Source: Planomicrobium stackebrandtii (GTDB lineage Bacteria; Bacillota; Bacilli; Bacillales_A; Planococcaceae). Taken from it: a stretch of DNA of 64,000 bases. The position numbers and the translations under genes are program-made. The stretch is from assembly GCF_030814955.1 (NCBI RefSeq), contig NZ_JAUSWB010000001.1, forward strand, positions 186,001 to 250,000, in the 5' to 3' direction. Positions within the stretch are counted from its first letter, which is position 1; every line of letters begins with the position of its first letter. The notes under the pieces were generated by a model, which did no database searches, had not been told where the DNA came from, and saw only the letters and a program-made list of their open reading frames with translations. Of this stretch, positions 18,372-27,849 are shown in pieces.

Positions 18372-19655
18372 TTAATCGGTGACAGTTTCCCCTTTAGCAG
18401 GCACGGAAACTTTCTCATTTTGTGTACGAATGCGACGGATATCTAGACGAATCACCATCGAAATAACTAATGCGACCACGAAAAGTCCGGCAAAGAACAA
18501 GAGGCTGCTTTCATAGCTGCCAGTTTGATCTTTCATAAATGCCGCAAACAATGGTCCTGCAAGTCCGGCCGCTGCCCAAGCTGTTAAAATATAGCCATGG
18601 ATAGCACCGAGTTGCTTCGTACCGAAAATATCTGCGATATATGCTGGAATCGACGCGAATCCACCGCCATAGCAAGTATAAATAATGGCCAACATGATTT
18701 GGAAGAAAATTGCATTTGTTGTGAATGGCAATAAAGCGAATAACGCAATCTGAATGATAAAGAATGCGGTATACGTATTAGGGCGTCCAATATAATCAGA
18801 AATTGTTGCCCATCCGAGACGGCCAAGGCCGTTAAAGATTCCAAGAACCCCTACTAATGCAGCTGCTTGGACTGTCGTCATGCCGATGCTGTCGATCGCC
18901 ATCGGTTTTGCAGCCGACAAAATGGCGATTCCACAAGTCACGTTGATAAACAGCATGAACCATAGGTAATAAAAACGCTTAGTTTTAACGGCTTCATTGG
19001 CCGTCAGTTGAGAAAGATCGGTTTTTCGTTCAGCTTTGCCACTGTTGACTTTTTCTTCAAAGCCCGCTGGTGACCAGCCTTCTTGAGGTTTTTCAAGGTA
19101 CAGAGAAGACAGCAGCATGATGACGAAATAAGAAGCTCCTAAAATATAAAAGGTCTGCTCTATCCCTACCGAAGTGATGAGCGCTTCCATGATCGGGCTG
19201 CTGATGGCAGCTGCAAATCCAAAGCCCATAATTGCCAAACCGGTAGCAAGTCCGCGGCGGTCAGGGAACCATTTGACCAAAGTTGAAACCGGTGCAATAT
19301 AGCCGATCCCCAGCCCGATTCCGCCGAGCGCTCCGTAAAACACATAAAGCAGCGGCAGCGAGGAAGCGCTTACAGCAAATCCTGAACCAATAATTCCAGC
19401 CCCAAAGAAAAAGGCTGCCACAAGACCGGCTTTTCTCGGTCCGTACTTTTCAACAAAACTGCCGAAAAAGGCTGCTGATAAGCCCAAGAATAAGATCGCA
19501 ATACTAAAGGTCAACTGCACTTGGCTGGTCGTCCATCCGAACTGGTCGATCAATGGATTCGTAAAATTACTCCACGCGTATACGGACCCAATTGAAATAT
19601 GTATCCCTACTGCAGATAACGCAATCAACCATCTGTTTTTTGGCTTTTTTTTCAT
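18372..19655 (-). CDS. OFA-family MFS transporter, second copy
   Basis: 427-residue 12-helix transporter, clearly paralogous to the one at 11101-12396: same WFPDRRGLATG loop, same SDYIGRP(N/T) and GTKQLGAIHGY segments. It lies between the Mo-cofactor operon and fdhD/formate dehydrogenase, so import or exchange of formate (or oxalate for formate) is a reasonable guess. The start ATG 19655 follows AGGAGG at the expected spacing; an open extension 38 codons upstream has no SD and is not hydrophobic in the family pattern. Confidence 0.9.
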   Translation of the reverse strand: MKKKPKNRWLIALSAVGIHISIGSVYAWSNFTNPLIDQFGWTTSQVQLTFSIAILFLGLSAAFFGSFVEKYGPRKAGLVAAFFFGAGIIGSGFAVSASSLPLLYVFYGALGGIGLGIGYIAPVSTLVKWFPDRRGLATGLAIMGFGFAAAISSPIMEALITSVGIEQTFYILGASYFVIMLLSSLYLEKPQEGWSPAGFEEKVNSGKAERKTDLSQLTANEAVKTKRFYYLWFMLFINVTCGIAILSAAKPMAIDSIGMTTVQAAALVGVLGIFNGLGRLGWATISDYIGRPNTYTAFFIIQIALFALLPFTTNAIFFQIMLAIIYTCYGGGFASIPAYIADIFGTKQLGAIHGYILTAWAAAGLAGPLFAAFMKDQTGSYESSLLFFAGLFVVALVISMVIRLDIRRIRTQNEKVSVPAKGETVTD

Positions 19656-19896
19656 TTTCCTAAACCTCCTGATGAAATTGGTAAAACATATATAAAATGA
19701 TTTCCAAAAAGCCAAATCATTAATTTTTTTGGCACAGAGGTTGCTGTTCCTAAAAAAAGGTTTTTTCAAGGCAGTTGCAACAGCATTAACATGCTGGCAT
19801 CAGTAAAATTCACTGCTCTAATTGACTAAATAATAAGACGATTAGAATCATAGCATCCTAATCTTTTTTTGTCACCAAGTATTATTTCAAAGTACG

Positions 19897-20688
19897 TTAT
19901 TGCATGACAATCCGCTCTGGGTGAGTGTACAGATTAAACGAGCTGCCTCGGATAAAGCCGACGGCCGTGATGCCAAGGTCTTCAGCAAGCGACAATGCTA
20001 ATTCTGTCGGAGCGGATTTTGACAGAACGATCTCACAGCCAATTTTCGCTACCTTCAGCAGGATCTCTGAAGAAATCCGGCCGCTGAAGACGATGACTTT
20101 GTCGCGAACATCAATATTGTTGACAAGGCAGTAGCCGTAAATTTTGTCCAGCGCATTGTGTCTGCCAATGTCCATTCGTGAAACGATGATGCCATTTGCG
20201 TCACACAGAGCTGCGTTATGGACACCGCCTGTCTGCTTGAACATCTCTGCAGAGTCTGCCATGTCCGACATCAGCTGAAAACAGTTTTCCGGAGTCAGCG
20301 TGACACGCACTTCTGTCATTTTCTTTGCAATCATGGCATCGTGCGCAAAAACAAATCCTTGGCGGCTCATGCCGCAGCATGAACTGATAAAGCGTTTGTT
20401 CTGCAGCTGCTCAAAAAACGGATACACTTTTTCAGCGGTAATGTGAACAGTGCCGGTTTTTTCATCCACGCGGATTTCCTGGATGTCTTTATAATTGGGG
20501 ATGATGCGTTCAGAGACCAAAAAACCGATAGCCATTTCTTCCATCTGCTCCGGCGAACAGACGATGGTGATAAATTCCTTGCCATTGATTTTGATGGTGG
20601 CAGGCTGCTCGACCACAACACGATCTTCTTTTTCGCTAAATGCCCCTTTTTCATAACGTATGATTTTCCGTATCTTATCTTGTTGCAC
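19897..20688 (-). CDS. fdhD: Formate dehydrogenase accessory sulfurtransferase
   Basis: Passes sulfur from a cysteine desulfurase to the Mo cofactor, which is required for active formate dehydrogenase. 263 residues with the catalytic cysteine loop RFISSCCGMSRQ, the GGVHNAAL core and the VDIR/DIGRHNALDKIYG motif. A GTG at 20688, eight bases after GGGAGGG, is the best start; the ATG further upstream lies in the preceding gene and lacks an SD. It overlaps that gene by 14 bp and faces away from the dehydrogenase gene. Confidence 0.93.
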   Translation of the reverse strand: MQQDKIRKIIRYEKGAFSEKEDRVVVEQPATIKINGKEFITIVCSPEQMEEMAIGFLVSERIIPNYKDIQEIRVDEKTGTVHITAEKVYPFFEQLQNKRFISSCCGMSRQGFVFAHDAMIAKKMTEVRVTLTPENCFQLMSDMADSAEMFKQTGGVHNAALCDANGIIVSRMDIGRHNALDKIYGYCLVNNIDVRDKVIVFSGRISSEILLKVAKIGCEIVLSKSAPTELALSLAEDLGITAVGFIRGSSFNLYTHPERIVMQ

Positions 20689-21058
20689 TGGGTTTCCCTC
20701 CCTCTTGGATGTGTTGATCAATCATCCGATCGAAAAGAAAAACGGATACGGCAATATCGTCTTCAACTTTGATGTCTGAGAACAGATGGACAAATTTTGC
20801 TCCGACCAGTTCTTCCATTCCTTCCGGAGCGGCTGTTGCGTAAACACTTTGAATCATTCGTGTACGGGCAGCATGGACCATCTCCCTGCCCTCCGGCGTT
20901 CGGGCAATAAATTGTTCTGACGGACTCAAATTTCCGTATAACGTAGAAATGGCCATGTCATTGACAAAAACAGTCTGAATACGCTCCGGCCCTTTACCGA
21001 AAAGGTTTTTCCGCAGCTTGCGGATGATGTCATTAAACTCATGGATCTGTCTGGACAT
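20675..21058 (-). CDS. MpsC-like protein (DUF2294)
   Basis: 127-residue soluble protein of the DUF2294/MpsC family (PF10057): MSRQIHEFNDIIRKLRKNLFGKGPERIQTVFVND contains the family's GKGPE motif, and LSPSEQFIARTPEGREMV follows. MpsC was named from Na+-dependent membrane-potential systems in staphylococci, but members often sit beside formate dehydrogenase genes and their role there is unknown. Strong SD (AGAGGAG). Translationally coupled to fdhD, so it is probably a formate-dehydrogenase accessory factor here. Confidence 0.75.
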   Translation of the reverse strand: MSRQIHEFNDIIRKLRKNLFGKGPERIQTVFVNDMAISTLYGNLSPSEQFIARTPEGREMVHAARTRMIQSVYATAAPEGMEELVGAKFVHLFSDIKVEDDIAVSVFLFDRMIDQHIQEGGKPSATR

Positions 21059-21185
21059 TCGAATCTTCTCCTCTTTCGGAATGAATAATTTGTGATTATA
21101 GCCAAACCGGCGATATCGCGGCAGGCAAGAAAGCGATTCGTAATATGGAATTTTCTTGATTTGACTTAAATATTTTCAAATTCTG

Positions 21186-21214
21186 TTGTATATCACATTT
21201 TTACTGTTTATAAT
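21186..21214 (+). promoter_or_regulatory. Promoter of the formate dehydrogenase operon
   Basis: TTGTAT, 17-nt spacer, TATAAT: a good sigma-A promoter, about 240 bp before the fdhF start codon, so the mRNA has a long leader. Confidence 0.65.
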
Positions 21215-21247
21215 AATAGCATATGTTGGTCTTGCCGTACGTTGTTG

Positions 21248-21261
21248 CGGTAACGCTTTCA
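21248..21261. promoter_or_regulatory. cre-like CcpA site downstream of the fdhF promoter
   Basis: CGGTAACGCTTTCA differs at two positions from an ideal cre and lies about 30 bp past the likely transcription start, a position typical of CcpA roadblock repression. Confidence 0.5.
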
Positions 21262-21315
21262 CTCTCTCTTATAACGGTCGGATTGGTCCTTTAACAAGTC
21301 CTGTTAAGACACTAT

Positions 21316-21370
21316 TCCACTATGAAACAGATGCACTTGTCAAGGTGTATTTTTCATAGTGGATTTTTTT
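21316..21370 (+). terminator. Attenuator-like hairpin in the fdhF leader
   Basis: TCCACTATGAAA pairs with TTTCATAGTGGA around a 24-nt loop containing a smaller hairpin, followed directly by TTTTTTT. It sits inside the transcript leader, 90 bp before the start codon, where a terminator would act as an attenuator. A second small hairpin (TTTAACA/TGTTAAG) lies just upstream. Confidence 0.55.
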
Positions 21371-21460
21371 ATCCCTTTTTACAGGACATCGAAAACAGAT
21401 ACGAATCATTTGGCAGCATCATCGAGTGAAGTTTTTCTTATTCCCAAAGGAGGTTTTGGC

Positions 21461-24388
21461 ATGTCCATCAAAATTAACGGTTCACCCATCGAATTTGAAC
21501 AGGGAAAAACCATTTTGCAAGTAATCAACCAAGAAAAGATTTTGCACCCACAAATCTGTTATATGCCCGAAGTGGATCCGATTGAAACCTGTGACACGTG
21601 CATCGTCGAAGTGGACGGCAAGCTAGTTCGCGCTTGCTCAACTCCAGCTTCGGCTGGCATGGAAGTCGAGCTTGCCTCGCCCCGTGCAAAAGAAGCACAG
21701 ACCGAAGCAATGGACCGGATACTTGAAAACCACCTGCTTTACTGCACGGTTTGCGACAACAACAACGGCAACTGCAAAATTCACAACACCGTCGACATGA
21801 TGGAAGTCGAGCATCAAAAATATCCGTTCGAGCCGAAATGTTCAGTCGATGAAGTCGACTTAACCAATCCTTTTTACCGCTATGATCCAAATCAATGTAT
21901 CGCCTGCGGCCAATGTGTCGAAGTTTGCCAGAACTTACAAGTCAATGAAACTTTGACTATGGACTGGTCACTCGACCGCCCGATCGTTCTTTGGGACGGC
22001 GGCGCAAAAATCAACGATTCCTCTTGCGTCAGCTGCGGCCAATGTGTAACGGCTTGCCCTTGCAACGCTTTGATGGAAACTTCGATGCTCGGAGAAGCTG
22101 GCTTTATGACCGCTATTCCGGAAAAAATCCTTTCGCCAATGATCGATTTGGTAAAAGACGTTGAACCTGGATACAGCGGCATCATGGCTGTATCGGACGC
22201 AGAAGCGAAAATGCGTGAGACGCGCACCAAAAAAACCAAAACGGTTTGTACGTTCTGCGGCGTCGGCTGTTCCTTTGAAGTTTGGACAAAAGACCGTGAA
22301 ATTCTGAAAATACAGCCGGTATCAGAAGCTCCTGCCAATGCGATTTCTACTTGCGTCAAAGGGAAATTCGGCTGGGATTTCATTAACAGCGAAGAACGCA
22401 TCACCACTCCCCTTATCCGTAAAAATGGTGAGTTTGTAGAAGCCAGCTGGGAAGAAGCGCTTGATCTTGTGGCATCGAAATTTAAAGCAATCAAAGAAGA
22501 AAACGGTAAAGATGCAATCGGCGTTATATCTTCTTCAAAAATTACCAATGAAGACAATTACGTTATACAGAAACTGAGCCGCCAAGTATTTGAAACCAAT
22601 AACGTTGACAACTGCTCGCGCTATTGCCAATCTCCTGCCACTGACGGCCTTTTCCGTACTGTCGGCATGGGCGGAGATGCCGGAACCATTAAAGATATTG
22701 CCAGTGCCGGACTTGTTATTATCGTCGGCGCCAATCCTGCAGAAGGCCATCCGGTTTTGGCAACTCGCGTAAAACGTGCCCATAAATTGCACGGCCAGAA
22801 ATTAATTGTTGCAGATATGCGCAAAAACGAAATGGCTGAACGCTCGGATATCTTCATTACGCCGAAGCAAGGAACTGACCAAGTATGGCTGATGGCTGTT
22901 ACCAAATACATGATCGACCAGGGCTGGCACGATCAGCAGTTTATCGATGATAATGTAAATTATTTCAACGATTTTAAAGAAGTATTGGACCAGTACACAT
23001 TGGAATATGCCGAGAAACAAAGCGGCGTGTCCAAAGAAACATTGATCCGCACAGCTGAAATGATCCGTGACGCTGATGGTACATGTATCCTATGGGGCAT
23101 GGGTGTTACGCAAAACACTGGCGGTTCAGATACCTCTGCTGCAATTTCCAATCTTTTGCTGGCAACAGGAAACTACCGCCGTCCAGGCGCTGGTGCTTAT
23201 CCGCTTCGCGGCCACAATAACGTTCAAGGTGCTTGCGATATGGGATCATTGCCAGGTTGGCTGCCAGGCTATCAGCATGTTACTGATGATGCTGCACGCC
23301 AGAAGTTCGAACGGGCTTACGGCGTGAAAATCGACGACAAACCAGGCATGGACAACATCCATATGCTGCAGGCTGTTGATGAAGGCATTATGAAAGCCAT
23401 GTACGTTGTTGGTGAGGATATGGCGTTAGTAGATTCAAACGCCAACCACGTGGATGACGTATTATCAAAACTCGACTTTTTCGTAGTCCAGGACATTTTC
23501 TTCTCCCGCACCGCACAATATGCGGATGTTATCTTACCGGCAGCACCATCGCTGGAAAAAGACGGAACTTTTACAAATACGGAACGCCGTGTTCAGCGTT
23601 TGTACAAAGCACTTCCGGAACTTGGCCAATCTAAAGCAGATTGGTGGATCGTTCAGGAAATCGCCAACCGGCTTGGCGCTAACTGGAACTACAGCCACCC
23701 AAGCGAAATATTCGCTGAAATGGCTAGCTTGTCTCCATTGTTCGCTCAAGCAGACTACGCTTCGATGGAAGGCTGGAACAGTTTCCTATGGGGCAGCCTG
23801 GATGGCGAAAGCACACCGCTTCTTTATGTGGACGGCTTTAATTTCCCGGACAAAAAAGCACGTTTTGCTCTATCTGATTGGGTGGAGCCGGTGGTATTCC
23901 CTGCTGAATACGATCTTCACATTAATAACGGCCGTCTGTTGGAGCATTTCCATGAAGGCAATATGACCGATAAGTCCAAAGGCATCATCTCCAAACTGCC
24001 AGAGACGTTCGTTGAAGTGTCTCCCGAGCTGGCAGAAGAACGCGGACTTGAAGATGGATCGACTGTCCGCCTTGTCTCCCCTTATGGAGCATTGAAATTG
24101 CCGGTTATTGTAACAAGCCGAGTTAAGGGCAATGAATTGTTCTTGCCGATGAACTCGACGAAAAAAGAAACGGCCATCAACTTCCTGACTGGCCCAGCAG
24201 GAGACCAGCGCACCAACACACCTGCCTATAAGCAGACGAAAGTTCGTATGGAAGTCTTGAAAGACCACGTCAAGAGCCCGCTGCCAAAATCAAATCCGCG
24301 GGATAAAAAACGCAATCCGGTATCCGGCATTGAGGTAGAACGCAAATGGGCACGTGAAGGCTATGTGCATTTGACAGATCAACGATAG
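21461..24388 (+). CDS. fdhF: Formate dehydrogenase, molybdenum catalytic subunit
   Basis: Oxidises formate to CO2 at a Mo-bis-MGD centre and passes electrons through FeS clusters, probably to NAD or quinone via an unidentified partner. 975 residues. Order: N-terminal 2Fe-2S domain (cysteines near 33, 44, 47, 59), a NuoG-like Cys/His cluster (YCTVC...C near 103), two 4Fe-4S ferredoxin motifs (CIACGQC, CVSCGQC), the Mo-domain cluster CTFCGVGC, then the molybdopterin domain with the Mo-ligand region SRYCQSPA. The ligand is cysteine, not selenocysteine. ATG 21461 follows AAAGGAGG. Same layout as B. subtilis YrhE. Confidence 0.95.
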   Translation: MSIKINGSPIEFEQGKTILQVINQEKILHPQICYMPEVDPIETCDTCIVEVDGKLVRACSTPASAGMEVELASPRAKEAQTEAMDRILENHLLYCTVCDNNNGNCKIHNTVDMMEVEHQKYPFEPKCSVDEVDLTNPFYRYDPNQCIACGQCVEVCQNLQVNETLTMDWSLDRPIVLWDGGAKINDSSCVSCGQCVTACPCNALMETSMLGEAGFMTAIPEKILSPMIDLVKDVEPGYSGIMAVSDAEAKMRETRTKKTKTVCTFCGVGCSFEVWTKDREILKIQPVSEAPANAISTCVKGKFGWDFINSEERITTPLIRKNGEFVEASWEEALDLVASKFKAIKEENGKDAIGVISSSKITNEDNYVIQKLSRQVFETNNVDNCSRYCQSPATDGLFRTVGMGGDAGTIKDIASAGLVIIVGANPAEGHPVLATRVKRAHKLHGQKLIVADMRKNEMAERSDIFITPKQGTDQVWLMAVTKYMIDQGWHDQQFIDDNVNYFNDFKEVLDQYTLEYAEKQSGVSKETLIRTAEMIRDADGTCILWGMGVTQNTGGSDTSAAISNLLLATGNYRRPGAGAYPLRGHNNVQGACDMGSLPGWLPGYQHVTDDAARQKFERAYGVKIDDKPGMDNIHMLQAVDEGIMKAMYVVGEDMALVDSNANHVDDVLSKLDFFVVQDIFFSRTAQYADVILPAAPSLEKDGTFTNTERRVQRLYKALPELGQSKADWWIVQEIANRLGANWNYSHPSEIFAEMASLSPLFAQADYASMEGWNSFLWGSLDGESTPLLYVDGFNFPDKKARFALSDWVEPVVFPAEYDLHINNGRLLEHFHEGNMTDKSKGIISKLPETFVEVSPELAEERGLEDGSTVRLVSPYGALKLPVIVTSRVKGNELFLPMNSTKKETAINFLTGPAGDQRTNTPAYKQTKVRMEVLKDHVKSPLPKSNPRDKKRNPVSGIEVERKWAREGYVHLTDQR

Positions 24389-24402
24389 AAAGGTGATGTC
24401 CT

Positions 24403-24882
24403 ATGGCAAGTCCAATAACACAGATCAAGAAGAAGGAATGGACGGCAGAAGAAATTCGCGAGCAAAAGCTTTATGAGTTGGAGACGCTGATTGCCGAACA
24501 AAACGAGGCGCTTAATAAACTATTGGCCATCACGGGTGATCTGGACGATGCAGGAGTTCTTGACGCAGTGCTTGCGATGGTCAAAGCGAAAGAAGGCATT
24601 GCCGAAGTGGTAATGGGGCAAGCGACACGTGAACCGGTGACCAATCTCATCAATAACATGATGAGTGCTGCAGGTGCATTGACAGCGATTGACCCTGCAT
24701 CAACGGGCAAGCTGGCATCGAGTGTGGTCAATGGTTTGAAAGAAGCGGAAGCACAAAACCACAACGGCAAGAAACTCGGAATCTTCCAGATGCTCAAAGC
24801 AATCAGAGACCCTGACATCAACCGCTCCATCAAGTTCGGGCTCAATTTCCTAAAAGGCATGGGCAAAGGGCTGGACCGTTGA
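24403..24882 (+). CDS. DUF1641 protein linked to formate dehydrogenase
   Basis: 159-residue soluble, helical protein of the DUF1641 family (B. subtilis YrhD/YjgD), whose genes regularly follow this type of formate dehydrogenase. It starts 14 bp after fdhF with its own SD (GAAAGGTGATG), so it is cotranscribed. The C-terminal part (LGIFQMLKAIRDPDINRSIK) is the conserved family segment. Proposed roles include docking the dehydrogenase to a partner; none is established. Confidence 0.88.
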   Translation: MASPITQIKKKEWTAEEIREQKLYELETLIAEQNEALNKLLAITGDLDDAGVLDAVLAMVKAKEGIAEVVMGQATREPVTNLINNMMSAAGALTAIDPASTGKLASSVVNGLKEAEAQNHNGKKLGIFQMLKAIRDPDINRSIKFGLNFLKGMGKGLDR

Positions 24883-25497
24883 GAAACTTAGACAAGTTGA
24901 CCTTAAGAATCACCATTGTATAAAACAAAGATGATTGCTCTTGCGCTAGATGGCCACCATCCAGCCCCCTGGACAAGCTGGTGCTGAGAAAGTTACTTAC
25001 TAAAATTCAAGTATATGTTTGTCACTCACATACTAGCCGCGGCTTTCTTTATAGCTGCGGCTAGTTTTTTGTGTTTATTGGTTGGCAGACTCTTTTCCAG
25101 TCGCTTTGTCCGCTTATTTAGCAGATTCAAAATTCGGCCACACTGAAATTATCTATTATATAGAAGGAACTGCATTTAATTAGGTTCAACTTTTTCCATT
25201 GCAGCACCCTAATGGCTTTTGGGTAAAAACTTAAAGAAGGTTTGTATGGCCTATTTAAAACTTTCTTTAGTAAACGGAATCCAAGAAGCCACATGATGGA
25301 AAATGCTTTGCCACCACTTAGATGCGCAGGAGAAGGCAGCCAATCGTCCCTTCTTTTTATGTTGGTCAGCTTTTAAGCACCCTGTTGGGAAGCTCTCTCG
25401 CCTTTATCGCTGAATATGTGCTTTTATCGAGAAATAATCGTTTTTGTCGATTTTCCAAGACATCCGCCCCTTTCTGTTATATATTAATTAACAAGAA
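24883..25497. other. Intergenic stretch between the fdh operon and aceA
   Basis: About 615 bp without a supported gene. It holds the terminator at 25032-25070 and the aceA promoter region. A frame upstream of aceA stays open from 25322 but has no SD until the real start. Confidence 0.5.
25032..25070 (+). terminator. Terminator downstream of the fdh operon
   Basis: ACTAGCCGC pairs with GCGGCTAGT and is followed by TTTTT. It is 150 bp after the DUF1641 stop. Confidence 0.7.
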
Positions 25498-25523
25498 AAC
25501 AAACTGTATTAATACAGTTTGTT
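25498..25523. promoter_or_regulatory. 26-bp perfect palindrome upstream of aceA
   Basis: Perfect dyad with core CTGTATTAATACAG, extended by AACAAA/TTTGTT on the two sides. It lies 35 bp before the isocitrate lyase start, just after a plausible promoter (TTTCCA-N17-TGTTAT). There is no T tract, so an operator is more likely than a terminator. The regulator is unknown. Confidence 0.55.
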
Positions 25524-25558
25524 CAAAAAACTTCTTAAATCAGAAAGGGATGGATAAC

Positions 25559-26851
25559 ATGGTTACAAACAAAATTCAACAAATCGAGGAACTGAATAAG
25601 AGCTGGGATCAGGACGAACGCTGGAACGGCATCGAACGCATGTATACAGCAGAAGAAGTTGTGAAACTTCGTGGTTCTGTACAAATTGAGCATACATTGG
25701 CGAGAAAAGGTGCTGAACGTTTGTTCCGATCGATTCATGAAGAGGATTTTGTAAACGCTTTAGGCGCATTAACGGGCAATCAGGCAGTCCAGCAAGTGAA
25801 AGCTGGCTTAAAGGCGATTTACTTAAGCGGATGGCAAGTAGCTGCAGATGCAAACTCTGCTGGCCAGATGTATCCGGACCAAAGTTTATATCCCGTCAAC
25901 TCGGTTCCAGATGTGGTTAAAAAGATTAACCAAGCGCTGCAACGTGCTGATCAGATCGACGGAGTTGAAGGCACAGAAGGTTTTGACTGGTTCGCACCGA
26001 TTGTAGCTGATGCAGAAGCCGGCTTTGGCGGACCGCTAAATGTCTTTGAGCTGATGAAAGCGATGATTGAAGCAGGCGCTGCTGGCGTCCACTTTGAAGA
26101 TCAATTGGCTTCTGAGAAGAAATGCGGACATTTAGGCGGCAAAGTATTGCTTCCGACACAAAATGCAGTGCGAAACCTGGTTTCTGCCCGTTTGGCAGCA
26201 GATGTGCTTGGCGTACCGACCATCATTATCGCCCGGACAGATGCAGACGCCGCTGATTTGATCACAAGTGATATTGATCCGCGTGACCATGCCTTTATCA
26301 CTGGCGAACGTACTCCAGAAGGCTTCTACCGTACAAATGCAGGAATCGACCAAGCCATTGCGCGCGGCCTGGCGTACGCTCCTTATGCGGATCTTGTCTG
26401 GTGTGAAACGTCCCATCCAAACTTGGAAGAAGCACAGCAATTTGCGGATGCCATCCATGCTGAATTCCCGGGCAAACTTCTCGCTTACAACTGCTCTCCA
26501 TCGTTCAATTGGAAAGCGAAGCTGGATGAAGAAACAATTGCGAAATACCAGGTTGAACTTGGTAAGATGGGCTACAAATTTCAGTTCGTTACATTGGCCG
26601 GCTTCCACTCCCTGAACCACAGCATGTTCGAACTTGCTCACGATTACAAAAACAATGGCATGGCAGCATACTCGAAGCTGCAGCAGGCTGAATTCGCAAA
26701 CGAATCGAAAGGCTATACTGCTACACGCCACCAGCGTGAAGTCGGCACCGGTTACTTTGATGAAATTTCACAAATCGTTTCAGGCGGAACCAGCTCAACA
26801 ACCGCAATGAAAGGCTCGACAGAAACAGCTCAATTCACAGCAACAAAGTAA
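25559..26851 (+). CDS. aceA: Isocitrate lyase
   Basis: Splits isocitrate into glyoxylate and succinate, the first enzyme of the glyoxylate shunt, used for growth on acetate or fatty acids. 430 residues, the normal length. The active-site motif KKCGHLGGK and the metal-binding regions DAEAGFGGP and ARTDA are present. ATG 25559 is preceded by AAAGGGATGG; an in-frame ATG nine bases upstream overlaps that SD. Malate synthase is not in the window. A long palindrome in the leader probably controls expression. Confidence 0.96.
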   Translation: MVTNKIQQIEELNKSWDQDERWNGIERMYTAEEVVKLRGSVQIEHTLARKGAERLFRSIHEEDFVNALGALTGNQAVQQVKAGLKAIYLSGWQVAADANSAGQMYPDQSLYPVNSVPDVVKKINQALQRADQIDGVEGTEGFDWFAPIVADAEAGFGGPLNVFELMKAMIEAGAAGVHFEDQLASEKKCGHLGGKVLLPTQNAVRNLVSARLAADVLGVPTIIIARTDADAADLITSDIDPRDHAFITGERTPEGFYRTNAGIDQAIARGLAYAPYADLVWCETSHPNLEEAQQFADAIHAEFPGKLLAYNCSPSFNWKAKLDEETIAKYQVELGKMGYKFQFVTLAGFHSLNHSMFELAHDYKNNGMAAYSKLQQAEFANESKGYTATRHQREVGTGYFDEISQIVSGGTSSTTAMKGSTETAQFTATK

Positions 26852-26930
26852 GTAATTACTTGCCAGCATTTGATTAGCTTCCAGTCCATCGCCACGGCAT
26901 TCAAAAAATAAACTATTGGAGGAGATCCTT

Positions 26931-27059
26931 ATGAAAACGACACAAAATTATGAGACACGCACAAAGAAAGAATGCCGCGAGTGCGGATGCGAAATCAAGG
27001 AGCAGCAACAGTCCATCATCTATGAATGCGAGCGCTGCATGTGCAATAAAGACGAATAG
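26931..27059 (+). CDS. YhfH-like zinc-ribbon small protein
   Basis: 42-residue peptide with two cysteine pairs, CRECGC near residues 14-19 and CERCMC near 33-38, spaced as a treble-clef or zinc ribbon. The strong SD GGAGGAG and the adjacent terminator show it is a real gene. It resembles the YhfH-like family of Bacillales, whose function is unknown. It is close behind aceA (79 bp) and may share its transcript. Confidence 0.75.
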   Translation: MKTTQNYETRTKKECRECGCEIKEQQQSIIYECERCMCNKDE

Positions 27060-27066
27060 AACAAAC

Positions 27067-27097
27067 AAAACCCACTCAGAACAATCGAGTGGGTTTT
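27067..27097. terminator. Terminator after the zinc-ribbon gene
   Basis: AAAACCCACTC pairs with GAGTGGGTTTT. It also serves the convergent methyltransferase gene. Confidence 0.8.
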
Positions 27098-27108
27098 CCA
27101 TTGCTTTT

Positions 27109-27819
27109 TTAGTTTTTCCGAACTTTCAGGATCAGGAAGTTCGGACTTTTCATCAGCTTCTCAAACTTTTCAGGCGCAAGCTTCTTAAATATATCAGTAG
27201 GTTCAGGTTCCGTAACGTGTTCAATTGCAAAATGAGCTAGCAAAGTATTAAGAATTTCGCTTAAAGGGCGGCGATAAAATGGCACCTCATAAGTCTTTCC
27301 TGCTTTATTCCACTCGTCGACAATTAGCTCAGTGGAAAAATACTGAACTCTATCCAATAGCTGCAAGTCCGTCAGCGGATGATGGATCGACAACAGAAAA
27401 CTGCCTCCCGGCTTTAATACTCGGTCAAATTCAGCAAAAACCGATCGCCAATCTTTCAAGTAGTGCAGCGTCAAGGAACTGACAATAAAATCAAAACAGT
27501 GGCCATTAAATGGCAAAGGCTTTTCCAAGTCCAGACACAGTGCTTCGACCTTGTCGCCAAGCAGTTTTTTTGTCACGCTGACCATCTCCGGGCTCATGTC
27601 GACTGCTGTCACTTGTGCCCCTCTCACGGCTAATTGATCGGAATACCAGCCTGCCGAACACCCCGCATCAAGTACTTGCAATCCAGCTAAATCATCCGGA
27701 ACAAGCTGCATCATTGCCGGCCTTTCATATTGTGTGTTGTAGAGGTTATTGTCTTCCCCCATTTTTTCGTAGACTCCTGCCAGTTCATTGAATGTCTCCA
27801 ACACTTGTTTTTTCATCAT
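27109..27819 (-). CDS. Class I SAM-dependent methyltransferase
   Basis: 236-residue Methyltransf_11-type enzyme. Motif I is VLDAGCSAGWYSDQL near 49, motif II is VTAVDMSPEM, and SSLTLHYLKDW marks motif III/IV. The substrate is unknown. SD GAGGTG. Downstream of, and probably cotranscribed with, a GNAT acetyltransferase gene 30 bp upstream. Confidence 0.85.
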   Translation of the reverse strand: MMKKQVLETFNELAGVYEKMGEDNNLYNTQYERPAMMQLVPDDLAGLQVLDAGCSAGWYSDQLAVRGAQVTAVDMSPEMVSVTKKLLGDKVEALCLDLEKPLPFNGHCFDFIVSSLTLHYLKDWRSVFAEFDRVLKPGGSFLLSIHHPLTDLQLLDRVQYFSTELIVDEWNKAGKTYEVPFYRRPLSEILNTLLAHFAIEHVTEPEPTDIFKKLAPEKFEKLMKSPNFLILKVRKN

Positions 27820-27849
27820 GCACCTCGAATTCTTTTGAATTTATATAAC

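Noticed and set aside
11101-19655. The two OFA genes as a recent duplication
   Set aside because: They are clearly paralogous but differ throughout at protein level, so any duplication is old.
21221-21461. fdhF leader as Moco, ZTP or T-box riboswitch
   Set aside because: None of the diagnostic conserved sequences of these classes is present.
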